Shown: in pieces, positions 34,239 to 41,925 of the stretch | Numbering within the stretch: the stretch's first letter is position 1 | Layout: each line of letters starts with the position of its first letter | NCBI GenBank assembly: GCA_964606885.1 | Contig: CAZSHB010000001.1 | Location: 1 to 64,000, forward strand | Reading direction: 5' to 3' | Source of the DNA: CAZSHB01 sp964606885 | Lineage (GTDB): Bacteria > Babelota > Babeliae > Babelales > CAIQNR01 | Length of the DNA: 64,000 nucleotides | Notes under the pieces: generated by a model | What the model was told of the DNA's origin: nothing | The model's database searches: none | Seen by the model: only the letters and a program-made list of their open reading frames with translations | Program-made: the position numbers and the translations under genes

Positions 34239-34538
34239 ATGAAAAAATTAATAATTATTACCGCGCTTCTAGGGACCACCTATAACGTACACGCTTCACG
34301 ACCGATCAACGCTAGCCAACAACCTACGTGGACACAAGAACATCGCGCATTACTTGCCATATTAAAAGACCATGACATCACGCTACAAGAACGAATAATC
34401 AAGTTAGAAGGATTAAAACGCAGGGTCCGTCATCAGGATATACGTGAAAGTATTGATACATGGATAGGAAACACAGAACTAAGAATTGCCGCAGCCAGAC
34501 GACAAGGGCAAGGCAATGTACCTACGGACTGTCGCTAA
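34239..34538 (+). CDS. Small secreted basic helical protein
   Basis: This 99-residue protein has a signal peptide (MKKLIIITALLGTTYNVHAS) and a basic, helical mature part (DITLQERIIKLEGLKRRVRH, then ELRIAAARRQGQG). It ends in CR with one Cys. The start lies 2 bases after the preceding stop, suggesting translational coupling. No family recognised. Confidence 0.55.
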   Translation: MKKLIIITALLGTTYNVHASRPINASQQPTWTQEHRALLAILKDHDITLQERIIKLEGLKRRVRHQDIRESIDTWIGNTELRIAAARRQGQGNVPTDCR

Positions 34539-34541
34539 GAA

Positions 34542-34594
34542 ATGGAGAACGTTATGATGAAAAAATTACTACTACTTACAGCACTAACAACTAC
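34542..34594 (+). repeat. Direct repeat B, copy 1
   Basis: This segment matches 34942-34994 at an offset of exactly 400 bases with about four mismatches. It covers the GGAG ribosome binding site and signal-peptide codons, the same arrangement as repeat A. Confidence 0.88.
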
Positions 34595-34925
34595 CTGTAA
34601 CACATATACCGCAACGATGGAACGCGAAAGTATCAATTATGGAGATCTTTATGCAGATTATCCTGATATGACTATAAAAGATGATGGTTATTATTACTCA
34701 GCACCAGCAAATCAAAAAATCCCTGGAGTCACAAGTAACGACTTAAAAAGAATTCGCGATTCTTTAATCCAAAGAGTGTACATCCTGTATAAAGATAAAA
34801 GAGAAAAAAATACACTATTATTATTACAGCGCACCATTAAAGATTTAAACGATCGTATTAAAGCAATAGAAAAAGAAGAAGCCCAAGCACTACTATTACT
34901 GCAAAATAAATATGGATTTAACTAA
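34554..34925 (+). CDS. Small secreted helical protein
   Basis: This protein of about 123 residues has a signal peptide (MKKLLLLTALTTTCNTYTA). Start is at one of two adjacent ATG codons (34554 or 34557), because GGAG at 34544-34547 is the ribosome binding site; an earlier ATG at 34542 overlaps that site. The mature part has a Tyr/Asp-rich stretch (NYGDLYADYPD) and a basic/acidic coiled-coil-like C-terminal half. Leader is nearly identical to the next gene's, mature parts are unrelated. Confidence 0.58.
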   Translation: MMKKLLLLTALTTTCNTYTATMERESINYGDLYADYPDMTIKDDGYYYSAPANQKIPGVTSNDLKRIRDSLIQRVYILYKDKREKNTLLLLQRTIKDLNDRIKAIEKEEAQALLLLQNKYGFN

Positions 34926-34941
34926 AATAATTCCATAGAAC

Positions 34942-34994
34942 ATGGAGAACGTTATGATGAAAAAATTAGTATTACTTACAGCACTGACAACTAT
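34942..34994 (+). repeat. Direct repeat B, copy 2
   Basis: Near-identical copy of 34542-34594 that supplies the leader of the Cys-rich gene 34954-35367. Confidence 0.88.
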
Positions 34995-35367
34995 TACCAG
35001 CACCACATATACTATAAGTTGGGGTGAATTCTGGAGCGGCGTAGATGCATTTTTAATGGGTTATGGTACTACAAAAGCATATGGCCCTGGTGCATCACGC
35101 GTAAAACTCAAAACAAATAATGGCAAGTACAATCAACAAGCTTCAGTAAGCAGTCAATTTAGTGATGCCATGGCTAAACAGCTCTGTTCTACCGAATGTA
35201 CAAACAAGTATTCAATAACATGCGCTTCATGTAAAAAAGTCTTAAACATGCAAATTAATACCTTTTTAAATAACCCTACAAATAAAAATGCTTGTATTAG
35301 TGCTTGTAAAACCTATACCGATCTATCAACAGAAAGTGCCTGTACGGATATTTGTAATAGAGAGTAA
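34954..35367 (+). CDS. Small secreted Cys-rich protein
   Basis: This protein of about 137 residues has a signal peptide (MKKLVLLTALTTITSTTYTI). Eight Cys are clustered in the C-terminal half as CSTEC, CASC, CISAC and CTDIC, giving three C-x3-C pairs and one C-x2-C. Such pairs suggest disulfide-stapled helices or metal binding in an exported protein. The N-terminal half is aromatic and Gly-rich (SWGEFWSGVDAFLMGYG). It is last in the operon; a bidirectional terminator is downstream. No family recognised. Confidence 0.62.
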   Translation: MMKKLVLLTALTTITSTTYTISWGEFWSGVDAFLMGYGTTKAYGPGASRVKLKTNNGKYNQQASVSSQFSDAMAKQLCSTECTNKYSITCASCKKVLNMQINTFLNNPTNKNACISACKTYTDLSTESACTDICNRE

Positions 35368-35383
35368 AAATAACTGCGTTTAC

Positions 35384-35401
35384 TAACAGGGCTGCCTGTT
35401 A
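35384..35401. other. Perfect small hairpin
   Basis: TAACAGG / CCTGTTA with a 4-base loop lies 17 bases after the stop of the Cys-rich gene. It lacks a T-run, so it is not a classic terminator; it might protect the transcript end. Confidence 0.4.
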
Positions 35402-35441
35402 CAATGCTCAGTCCGTCAAAGCCCACGAGGCTCACGACGAG

Positions 35442-35482
35442 AAAAAAGCCAAAGACCTTAAAATCTTTGGCTTTTATTTTTT
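35442..35482. terminator. Bidirectional intrinsic terminator
   Basis: The stem AAAAGCCAAAGA / TCTTTGGCTTTT is followed by T-rich sequence on the plus strand and has A-runs that give T-runs on the minus strand. It serves the secreted operon and mnmA. Confidence 0.88.
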
Positions 35483-36537
35483 TATTTTAAGATAACCCCA
35501 GAACCAACACATAAACCATTTTTATAAAAAACAGCAAACTGTCCTGGTGCAATCCCCTGGTCCCTGTCTGGCAACTGAACTGTTACTGTACCGTCAGCTA
35601 ACGGCGTTACTAATGCTGTATATTTTTGCGCACCATGCCTAATTTTCACGTCAAGCTCACATACACGCTCAACGGCGTCTACCCATGCTAGTTGATGCAC
35701 TATAAACGTATCCCGTTGTTTATCATCAGCATGATACTCTTTAGAAATAAAGACGGTGTTAGTAGCTGGATTTTTAGCAACCACATACCACGGTCCACCC
35801 GCTAAACCAAGACCTTGACGTTGGCCTAGTGTATAAAACCAAAAACCTTCATGCGTGCCCATAACAGCACCCGTTTCTGCTTCTATCAACTGGCCCTCTT
35901 TGGTACCCACATGCTCTTTGATAAAGTCTCTAAATTTAATTTTACCCAAAAAGCATAATCCTTGGCTGTCTTTGCGGTCTTTGTTAACCACATCAAACTC
36001 ATGAGCTAATGCACGCACTTCCAGTTTGGTAAGATCAGCTAAGGGAAAGAGTAACCAAGCAAGCTGCTCTTGCGATAAACGGGCAAGAAAATAGGTTTGG
36101 TCTTTAATAGCATCTGGCGTTTGTTGTAAATAGTAACGACCATTTTTGCAAACTACGCCCGCATAATGACCAGTGGCTATTTTATCAAAATCGCGCCCTT
36201 GTAAGAATTCTAAAAACGCGCCGCATTTAATAAACGTATTACACATAATATCGGGGTTAGGCGTATTACCTTTGGTAATTTCGTCTATGGTGTATCCAAT
36301 AACCCGTTCCTTATAAGCCTGTTGCAAAGGTACAATTTCTAAAGGTACGGCAAACTGCTCACATACTTTCTTAACGTAGACAAGATCGTCCTCCCAGGGA
36401 CATGTACCCAAAAAAGACAGCTCATCTTCTAGCCATATTTTAAGGTAAAAAGCGGTTACTTGATGCCCCTCTTTAACCAAACGTGCTAAAGCCACGGTGC
36501 TATCAACCCCGCCAGAAAGTAACATGGCAATTTTCAT
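35482..36537 (-). CDS. mnmA: tRNA-specific 2-thiouridylase MnmA
   Basis: MnmA adds sulfur to U34 of tRNA-Lys, -Glu and -Gln. The 351-residue protein has the PP-loop MLLSGGVDSTVAL, the NPDIMCNTFIKCG block with the first catalytic Cys, ATGHYAG, and DSQGLCFLG with the second Cys. The C-terminal beta-barrel ends with APGQFAVFYK. Length matches the family (~360). It is convergent with the small secreted operon. Confidence 0.96.
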   Translation of the reverse strand: MKIAMLLSGGVDSTVALARLVKEGHQVTAFYLKIWLEDELSFLGTCPWEDDLVYVKKVCEQFAVPLEIVPLQQAYKERVIGYTIDEITKGNTPNPDIMCNTFIKCGAFLEFLQGRDFDKIATGHYAGVVCKNGRYYLQQTPDAIKDQTYFLARLSQEQLAWLLFPLADLTKLEVRALAHEFDVVNKDRKDSQGLCFLGKIKFRDFIKEHVGTKEGQLIEAETGAVMGTHEGFWFYTLGQRQGLGLAGGPWYVVAKNPATNTVFISKEYHADDKQRDTFIVHQLAWVDAVERVCELDVKIRHGAQKYTALVTPLADGTVTVQLPDRDQGIAPGQFAVFYKNGLCVGSGVILK

Positions 36538-36619
36538 AGGTATCTATATTTCCAGATTTTTTTAAAGATAATTTTTAAGCTCAACAAGCTTACCATACAC
36601 ACTCTAGAGCAGCTATCTG

Positions 36620-36649
36620 TTCAATGACGCGGCTAAAATGCTTTATAAT
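36620..36649 (+). promoter_or_regulatory. Putative promoter of the mini transcription unit
   Basis: A weak TTCAAT (36620-36625) and a perfect TATAAT (36644-36649) are separated by 18 bases. The -10 lies in the palindrome GCTTTATAATAAAGC (36640-36654), a possible regulator site. Confidence 0.45.
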
Positions 36650-36694
36650 AAAGCTTATTATGATAATTATACTATGTTAAAAAGGGATCTACAA

Positions 36695-36724
36695 ATGAAC
36701 AAAAAAATAATACTATTTTTGTAG
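36695..36724 (+). pseudogene. Nine-codon reading frame resembling a truncated signal peptide
   Basis: ATG is followed by codons for NKKIILFL and a TAG stop. This is the start of the MNKK-type signal peptides seen elsewhere in the window. AAAGGG sits 9-10 bases upstream and a strong terminator starts 8 bases after the stop. It could be the stub of a lost secreted gene, a leader peptide or part of a small RNA. Confidence 0.4.
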
Positions 36725-36731
36725 CAAACTC

Positions 36732-36766
36732 TTAAAAAGGCTTTCGGTAAAGAAAGCCTTTTTTGT
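36732..36766 (+). terminator. Intrinsic terminator after the mini reading frame
   Basis: The stem AAAAAGGCTTTC / GAAAGCCTTTTT with a 6-base loop continues into a T-run. It would end a transcript of roughly 110 bases beginning near 36656. Confidence 0.85.
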
Positions 36767-36776
36767 TGTTTTTATC

Positions 36777-36804
36777 TTGAGTTTCTTAGTTGTTGAGATA
36801 GGCT
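36777..36804 (+). promoter_or_regulatory. Putative promoter for gene 36844
   Basis: TTGAGT (36777-36782) and TAGGCT (36799-36804) are spaced 16 bases, 40 bases before the ATG and just after the terminator of the mini unit. Confidence 0.38.
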
Positions 36805-36843
36805 AGCGGCGTTTTTTTAAAACCTTTACAGAAAGTACAACGC

Positions 36844-37470
36844 ATGAATACATCAAAGCGTTTTTTAGTTGCCCTTCCGTTGTTTTTACTCAGTTCAACA
36901 CACGCAAAAACACCCAACCTGCCCGATGGATTAGATCCAGCAGATGATGAAGCTCAAGTATATGAAATTTATCGCCAAGCATCTGATCGCTCAACAACGC
37001 CTGCACCAATTCCCAAAACAACTCAAACATCTGCACAGGTAGCAGCACAAAAAACTGCTCAACAACAATTACAAGAAGCTGCACAACGTCGACAAGCTGA
37101 AGAACGCGCAGCAGAATGGGACAAAAGAGAACAATTAGCAGCACAACAATATGCAGCACAACAAGCACGTTTAAAAGCTGAACAAACGCTCAAAACAGAG
37201 CAAGAAGCTTTAGATGCATTAGAAAAAGCAAAACGTAGCAATACCTGGTGGGCTACAGGAGAAGCTGGCGTAGCTGTTTTAGTTATGGGAACTGCTATTG
37301 CATCAGAAGTATACGACAAAAGTATTAAAGCGACTATTGCTGTTATTGCCGTTAGTGGCGGTCTTGCAATAGATTTCGTGCGCCGCTATAGAAATGGCAA
37401 ACAACTAAAAACAGAAATTGCTGACCAAAAAGCTGTTGTTGCAGAACTTAAAGAATCTCAACAACACTAA
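36844..37470 (+). CDS. Secreted coiled-coil protein with hydrophobic hairpin
   Basis: This 208-residue protein has a signal peptide (residues 1-21, ending STHA), a Thr/Pro-rich spacer, then a Gln/Ala/Glu/Arg coiled coil (about residues 60-135). Two hydrophobic segments follow (VAVLVMGTAIASEVY and ATIAVIAVSGGLAIDFV) with a short charged turn between, then a second short coiled coil. This helix-hairpin-helix plan resembles pore-forming or membrane-inserted effectors in outline only. It has its own promoter and terminator. Function unknown. Confidence 0.62.
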   Translation: MNTSKRFLVALPLFLLSSTHAKTPNLPDGLDPADDEAQVYEIYRQASDRSTTPAPIPKTTQTSAQVAAQKTAQQQLQEAAQRRQAEERAAEWDKREQLAAQQYAAQQARLKAEQTLKTEQEALDALEKAKRSNTWWATGEAGVAVLVMGTAIASEVYDKSIKATIAVIAVSGGLAIDFVRRYRNGKQLKTEIADQKAVVAELKESQQH

Positions 37471-37489
37471 GCCTTACATATTTACAAAT

Positions 37490-37524
37490 AAAAAAGCCCT
37501 CTGGAAACCGAGGGCTTTTTTATT
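37490..37524. terminator. Bidirectional intrinsic terminator
   Basis: The stem AAAAGCCCTC / GAGGGCTTTT has an 8-base loop with T-runs in both directions. It separates the coiled-coil gene from the minus-strand ankyrin cluster. Confidence 0.88.
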
Positions 37525-37553
37525 TGTATAAAAAACTATTTTAGTTGTACGAT

Positions 37554-38579
37554 TTATTTTTCTTGAAGCAACTGAATAATCGTTTGATATCTTGCAATGT
37601 CCCTATTAATTATTTCCACAAATTTTCGATCTCCATGCCCATGATAATGCTGTACCTGTACATTTTGTTTACTCAATTTTAACCTACTCTGAGCTAATTG
37701 AAGTGATGTATCACCGCAACATACAATATCTTTACATGCTCCATGTGTAAGTAAAAAAGCAACCATATCTACTCGTCCAGAACCAACAGCAGCCCATAAC
37801 GCTGTACTAGAATTTGCATCATGCTGATAATTAACATCAGCACCAGCACATAATAATAAAGTAGCCACCTTAATCAAACCTTGGCCAGCAGCAAGAGTAA
37901 GCAAAGAACAAGATTTATGTACTTCTTGAGCATCAGCAGCTCCACAATCAAAAAGCATTTTTGCTATACGTGCCTTTTCATGTGGTTTCTCCCCCACAGA
38001 AAATCGATGTTCTAGAGTTCGATACAAAAGAGAACATCCATCTGCATCTTTATAGTGAGGATCCGCACCATGTTGTAATAAAAATTGAACAGCATCTGCT
38101 CTTGCAAACTTTGCTGCACCATATAATGGTGGTGTTTCAAAATATCGACCACGGCTTACATCTGATGCACCCGCATTAACACGAGCACCAGCCCTTACTA
38201 ATGCTTTAAGCACTCCAAGTGTGTCACCGTCCTCTTGTGGATCTGCTTCTGCTGCTACATGCAAAGGTGTAAGGCCCCACCAACAATTTGGATAAAACTT
38301 CCCCGGACGAGCACCTGCAGCAACCAAAGCTTCTACCATTGCACCACTTCTTGCATCATGAAGAGGAGGAGGACAATCATCATACGTATTAAGCAATCTT
38401 TCTAAGTCTTCTGGACACAGCCCTTCTAACAATCCCTGTACCGTTGCAACATCATCGTTTTCTACAGCAACATCAAGCCGGTCTCTACGTGCATTAAAAC
38501 AGTCTCCAAGTGGGTGGCGCGCCGATGTAAAAAGCATCGAATAACTCAACAACATTAAAACCAGCAATCTATATTTCAT
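37554..38579 (-). CDS. Secreted ankyrin-repeat protein (about seven repeats)
   Basis: This 341-residue protein has a signal peptide (residues 1-20, ending TSA) followed by about seven ankyrin repeats across residues ~30-300. Clear units include LTPLHVAAEADPQEDGD, TPPLYGAAKFARADAVQFLL, SLLTLAAGQGLIKVATLLL and STALWAAVGSGRVDMVAFLL, most ending in GAD-type turns. It is the most regular ankyrin array in the window. The C-terminus is helical. It is the third gene of a minus-strand run (39477, 38592, 37554). It likely binds host or envelope proteins; no enzyme domain is seen. Confidence 0.85.
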   Translation of the reverse strand: MKYRLLVLMLLSYSMLFTSARHPLGDCFNARRDRLDVAVENDDVATVQGLLEGLCPEDLERLLNTYDDCPPPLHDARSGAMVEALVAAGARPGKFYPNCWWGLTPLHVAAEADPQEDGDTLGVLKALVRAGARVNAGASDVSRGRYFETPPLYGAAKFARADAVQFLLQHGADPHYKDADGCSLLYRTLEHRFSVGEKPHEKARIAKMLFDCGAADAQEVHKSCSLLTLAAGQGLIKVATLLLCAGADVNYQHDANSSTALWAAVGSGRVDMVAFLLTHGACKDIVCCGDTSLQLAQSRLKLSKQNVQVQHYHGHGDRKFVEIINRDIARYQTIIQLLQEK

Positions 38580-38591
38580 ACACCCCTCTGA

Positions 38592-39446
38592 TTATTGTAT
38601 TGCACAAGCACTCTTCTTAGGCCCACGGATAACATCACGCACATGCTTACGTCTCTCTTTTGCCAACTGTAATTCTTGTGCAGTTTGTTCGGCAAATACC
38701 ATTCGCACTTCACCTGAACGGCGAGGCATTTTCGATCCATTTCTAAACAAAGTATCAAGCACTTGTTCATTTCTTGCTGTTATTTTCTTATCTCTTTCTG
38801 TATCTTCTACAGCATAATACCCTACATCAATAGGTCTTTTCCCTTGATCATTTTTCATATTCAAACTAGCACCATATACCAACAACACCTGTAATGCCGT
38901 TACATCTTTTTGCTCTACAGCAGCATGTTGTGGTGTGCTACCATCACAAAGACGCACGTTGGGAGATATACCAAAATCTAACAGTGCTTGGAGTACTGCT
39001 GTAGTTCTGACAGGTTCATCACATTCTTTGTAAAATCTATTTTCCTCAGACCACTCAAGACTATGCTGACGCATAGCAACTGCGCAGGGTAAAAAATGTC
39101 CCAAAAAATCTACTTTTCTCCAATCTTTTTTACTCATGCTCTGCAATAACACCTGTACCCTACCAAGATCATCCCCCTTAATAGCATCAAGAAGCAGGGT
39201 CCCTATTGCATGTCGCCACTTTGGGTTACTTTTATATCTTTCTATAACTACTGATAACTTTTCTGGCGAACTTTCTGGTTGCCCTGCTGGCGACTCTCCC
39301 CACACAGGTTTACTGAGTGCTTCTTTCATATCCCAATACTTTTGTGGATAACTTTGTAACCCCTTTAAACCACACCCTGGTCTGCACGCATCTATTTCAA
39401 GAAATCCAAACCCCACTACTAGCAGCAAAAATATCTTTTTGATCAT
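38592..39446 (-). CDS. Secreted ankyrin-repeat protein ending in a CaaX-like box
   Basis: This 284-residue protein has a signal peptide (MIKKIFLLLVVGFGFLEIDA) similar to the gene at 39477. Ankyrin repeats lie in the middle: LLLDAIKGDDLGRVQVLLQ, TTAVLQALLDFG-ISPN, STPQHAAVEQKDVTALQVLL. The C-terminal ~60 residues are basic and end in RGPKKSACAIQ. CAIQ fits a CaaX prenylation motif (Cys, aliphatic, aliphatic, Gln) and has the upstream basic residues seen in prenylated proteins. The DNA reads TGT GCA ATA CAA TAA, so the motif is exactly terminal. Prenylation would only occur inside a eukaryotic host. Confidence 0.78.
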   Translation of the reverse strand: MIKKIFLLLVVGFGFLEIDACRPGCGLKGLQSYPQKYWDMKEALSKPVWGESPAGQPESSPEKLSVVIERYKSNPKWRHAIGTLLLDAIKGDDLGRVQVLLQSMSKKDWRKVDFLGHFLPCAVAMRQHSLEWSEENRFYKECDEPVRTTAVLQALLDFGISPNVRLCDGSTPQHAAVEQKDVTALQVLLVYGASLNMKNDQGKRPIDVGYYAVEDTERDKKITARNEQVLDTLFRNGSKMPRRSGEVRMVFAEQTAQELQLAKERRKHVRDVIRGPKKSACAIQ

Positions 39447-39476
39447 CTTTTTTCCTTTTTGTAACTATCAATTATG

Positions 39477-40190
39477 TTATTTTTTCTTTACCGCAGTTGA
39501 TTTCATTTTAAACTTCCATCCTAACTCAGCTGCTTTTTCACGAATAGTTTTGTCCTTTAAAAAAGGATTTTCATTTGGATATACTTGATCAAGATTAGCA
39601 CCATAAGACACTAAGCTACGCACCGCATGATCATATTTCTCCGTAAGGGCCACATACAACGGATATACATCACCCTTACAAGGCGCATTTGGATCAACGC
39701 CAGCCTCCAAAAAAAGATCTATTGCGCTATCATTACGGCTAAGCTTTATGAGATTATAAAGCGCCGACCTCCCCAACTTATTTTGTTGATTAAGAAAGTT
39801 AGACCATGCTTCGGGAGTTTTACATGCTGCTCGTGCAGAGGCTAATACATACTGTGTAATAGTAGGATGAGTACAAATACCAATACTATGCAAAAGGGTA
39901 TCACCATCTTTGTTTACTACTTGCCATGGATCAAAACGCTTTTCCTTATAACGCGAGAATGCAACAAAACACCCTGCACTGATTGCATTTGCTATGTCTG
40001 CTGATTTATGCACCTCACAAGATTGTTGACCAAATCTATCCATACCTCCTCTACATGAAGATTCAGCAGAAAGACGCGCTTTATGAAGTGCAAGACTTGC
40101 ATCCAGCAGCGCACCGCCCTCTATACTACTTGCGCGTATCTCAAAAAACCCTAGTCCTATAATCAATAACAAAAACATCTTTTTAATCAT
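39477..40190 (-). CDS. Secreted ankyrin-repeat protein
   Basis: This 237-residue protein has a signal peptide (MIKKMFLLLIIGLGFFEIRAS) closely related to that of 38592-39446. About four ankyrin units follow: DTLLHSIGICTHPTITQYVL, SALYNLIKLSRNDSAIDLFL, VYPLYVALTEKYDHAVRSLV, each with the usual turn (GVDPNA, GANLDQ). It ends basic (MKSTAVKKK). It is probably the first gene of the ankyrin run; argS is divergent on its upstream side. Confidence 0.8.
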   Translation of the reverse strand: MIKKMFLLLIIGLGFFEIRASSIEGGALLDASLALHKARLSAESSCRGGMDRFGQQSCEVHKSADIANAISAGCFVAFSRYKEKRFDPWQVVNKDGDTLLHSIGICTHPTITQYVLASARAACKTPEAWSNFLNQQNKLGRSALYNLIKLSRNDSAIDLFLEAGVDPNAPCKGDVYPLYVALTEKYDHAVRSLVSYGANLDQVYPNENPFLKDKTIREKAAELGWKFKMKSTAVKKK

Positions 40191-40289
40191 ATCTTTCCCC
40201 TTTTATATCTGCGACTAAACGCATAATGACTTTACCGCAGCTTATGGTAAACTAGCAGCTGCATTCTTTCAATTAAAAAGGCCCTTTGT

Positions 40290-41918
40290 ATGAATACCTT
40301 AGACGCGTTAAAACAACAGTTTTCTTCTTTTATAGCCTCACTGAGCGATACCCCTATACGCACAGATTGGACGCTTAATACTGACGACCAAAAACAACAA
40401 TTTGGGGACATCACCTGTAATGCTGCCCTTATCTTGGCAAAAGAATTAAAAAGTTCACCGCGCGAGGTAGCTACCAAAATTACCACCGGCTTTAATCATC
40501 CAGCTATAGAAAAGATGGAAATTGCAGGTCCAGGGTTCATCAATATCTTCTTAACCAAAGAAGCATTCCGTACACTTGCTCAAGAATTACGCGAACAAAA
40601 GGGAACTTTTTTTAGACACCCTACTCCCGAAAAAATTAACATAGAATTTGTCAGCGCTAACCCAACAGGCCCCTTGCATTTAGGTCATGGTCGTGGGGGT
40701 ATTATTGGTGATGTACTTGCTAACGTTCTTTCATTCTTAGGAACATCAGTCACTAAAGAGCATTATATTAACGATGCTGGCGTCCAGATGAACAAACTAG
40801 GCAACTCGCTCTTTATCCGTTGCCAACAACTTAATGGCGTTAATGCCGAACTCCCAGAAGATGGATACCAAGGCGTGTATCTTGTTGATCTAGCTAAACA
40901 ATGCATCGCACAACACGGCACACACGTTACAGAAAAAAACGAACGGTTCTTTATCGACTACGCATACGCCCACTTATTGCAGCTCCTTAAAGACACGGTA
41001 CACGATTATGGTATCTCCTTTGATGTCTGGTTTTCAGAAAAAACATTACACCAAGGTGCTATAGAAACGGCTCTTGCTCTCTTAGAAAAGAACGGTAAAA
41101 CCTACGTGCATGATGGTGCTGTGTGGTTTAGATCAACCGATTATGGTGACGATAAAGACCGTGTGCTTAAAAAAGCGGATGGTGAATACACCTATGCAGC
41201 TGCCGATGCGGCATACCTGCTTAATAAAGCAAACCGTGGTTTTACCAAACTGATCTTTGTTTTAGGTCAAGATCATCACAGCTATCCAAAGCGTCTTGAT
41301 GGTATGCGCCAAGGGCTTGGACTATCGCACGTAAAACTTGAATGTATTATTTATCAGCTTGTTTCCCTTAAAGAAGATGGCGAACAAGTACGTATGTCTA
41401 AACGAGCAGGCCGTATTGTTGGTCTGCGTGATGTTACTAAAGAAGTTGGTAAAGATGTTGCCCGCTTTTTCTATTTAAACAGAAAAGCTGATGCTCACTT
41501 AGAATTCGATTTAGGCCTAGCGCTCAAAAAAACAGAAGAAAATCCGGTCTACTATCTGCAATACGCATTTGTCAGAACCAACGCGGTACTTGATAAGGCT
41601 GCAGAAATTGAAGCGCTCCAAGGTATTACCAGCAGCGATTGTAAGCATATCCAAGCAACTGAACATCTGTTACTCAAAAAAATTGCTTCGCTTAAAATAC
41701 TATTAGAAGACATTAGTCATAACTACCAAGTACACTTACTAACGTACTACCTGCTTGAACTTGCACACTTGTTCCATGCGTATTACCACAACAACCGCAT
41801 TATCGATACAACCAACGTCGAACAAAGCCGTGCCCGTTTAGTAGTAACTTCATTGGTTAAACAGACGCTACGTACCGGTTTACAACTGATTGGTGTAAGC
41901 CAACCAGAGGTTATGTAA
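40290..41918 (+). CDS. argS: Arginyl-tRNA synthetase
   Basis: ArgS charges tRNA-Arg. The 542-residue class I enzyme has the N-terminal additional domain, EFVSANPTGPLHLGHGRGG with the HIGH-type motif and VRMSKRAGRIVGL in the KMSKS position. It has a C-terminal DALR anticodon-binding domain ending LQLIGVSQPEVM. It is divergent from the ankyrin gene at 39477 with 99 bases between. A terminator-like hairpin for it lies inside the convergent gene downstream. Confidence 0.97.
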   Translation: MNTLDALKQQFSSFIASLSDTPIRTDWTLNTDDQKQQFGDITCNAALILAKELKSSPREVATKITTGFNHPAIEKMEIAGPGFINIFLTKEAFRTLAQELREQKGTFFRHPTPEKINIEFVSANPTGPLHLGHGRGGIIGDVLANVLSFLGTSVTKEHYINDAGVQMNKLGNSLFIRCQQLNGVNAELPEDGYQGVYLVDLAKQCIAQHGTHVTEKNERFFIDYAYAHLLQLLKDTVHDYGISFDVWFSEKTLHQGAIETALALLEKNGKTYVHDGAVWFRSTDYGDDKDRVLKKADGEYTYAAADAAYLLNKANRGFTKLIFVLGQDHHSYPKRLDGMRQGLGLSHVKLECIIYQLVSLKEDGEQVRMSKRAGRIVGLRDVTKEVGKDVARFFYLNRKADAHLEFDLGLALKKTEENPVYYLQYAFVRTNAVLDKAAEIEALQGITSSDCKHIQATEHLLLKKIASLKILLEDISHNYQVHLLTYYLLELAHLFHAYYHNNRIIDTTNVEQSRARLVVTSLVKQTLRTGLQLIGVSQPEVM

Positions 41919-41925
41919 CCAATAT

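Larger units (their letters stand above)
36538..36843 (+). other. Intergenic region with a mini transcription unit
   Basis: No full gene. The stretch holds a perfect -10 box inside a 15-base palindrome (36640-36654), a ribosome binding site, a 9-codon reading frame, a strong terminator and then a second promoter for the gene at 36844. TAAGCT-like words occur at about 36556, 36566 and 36651. Confidence 0.6.
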
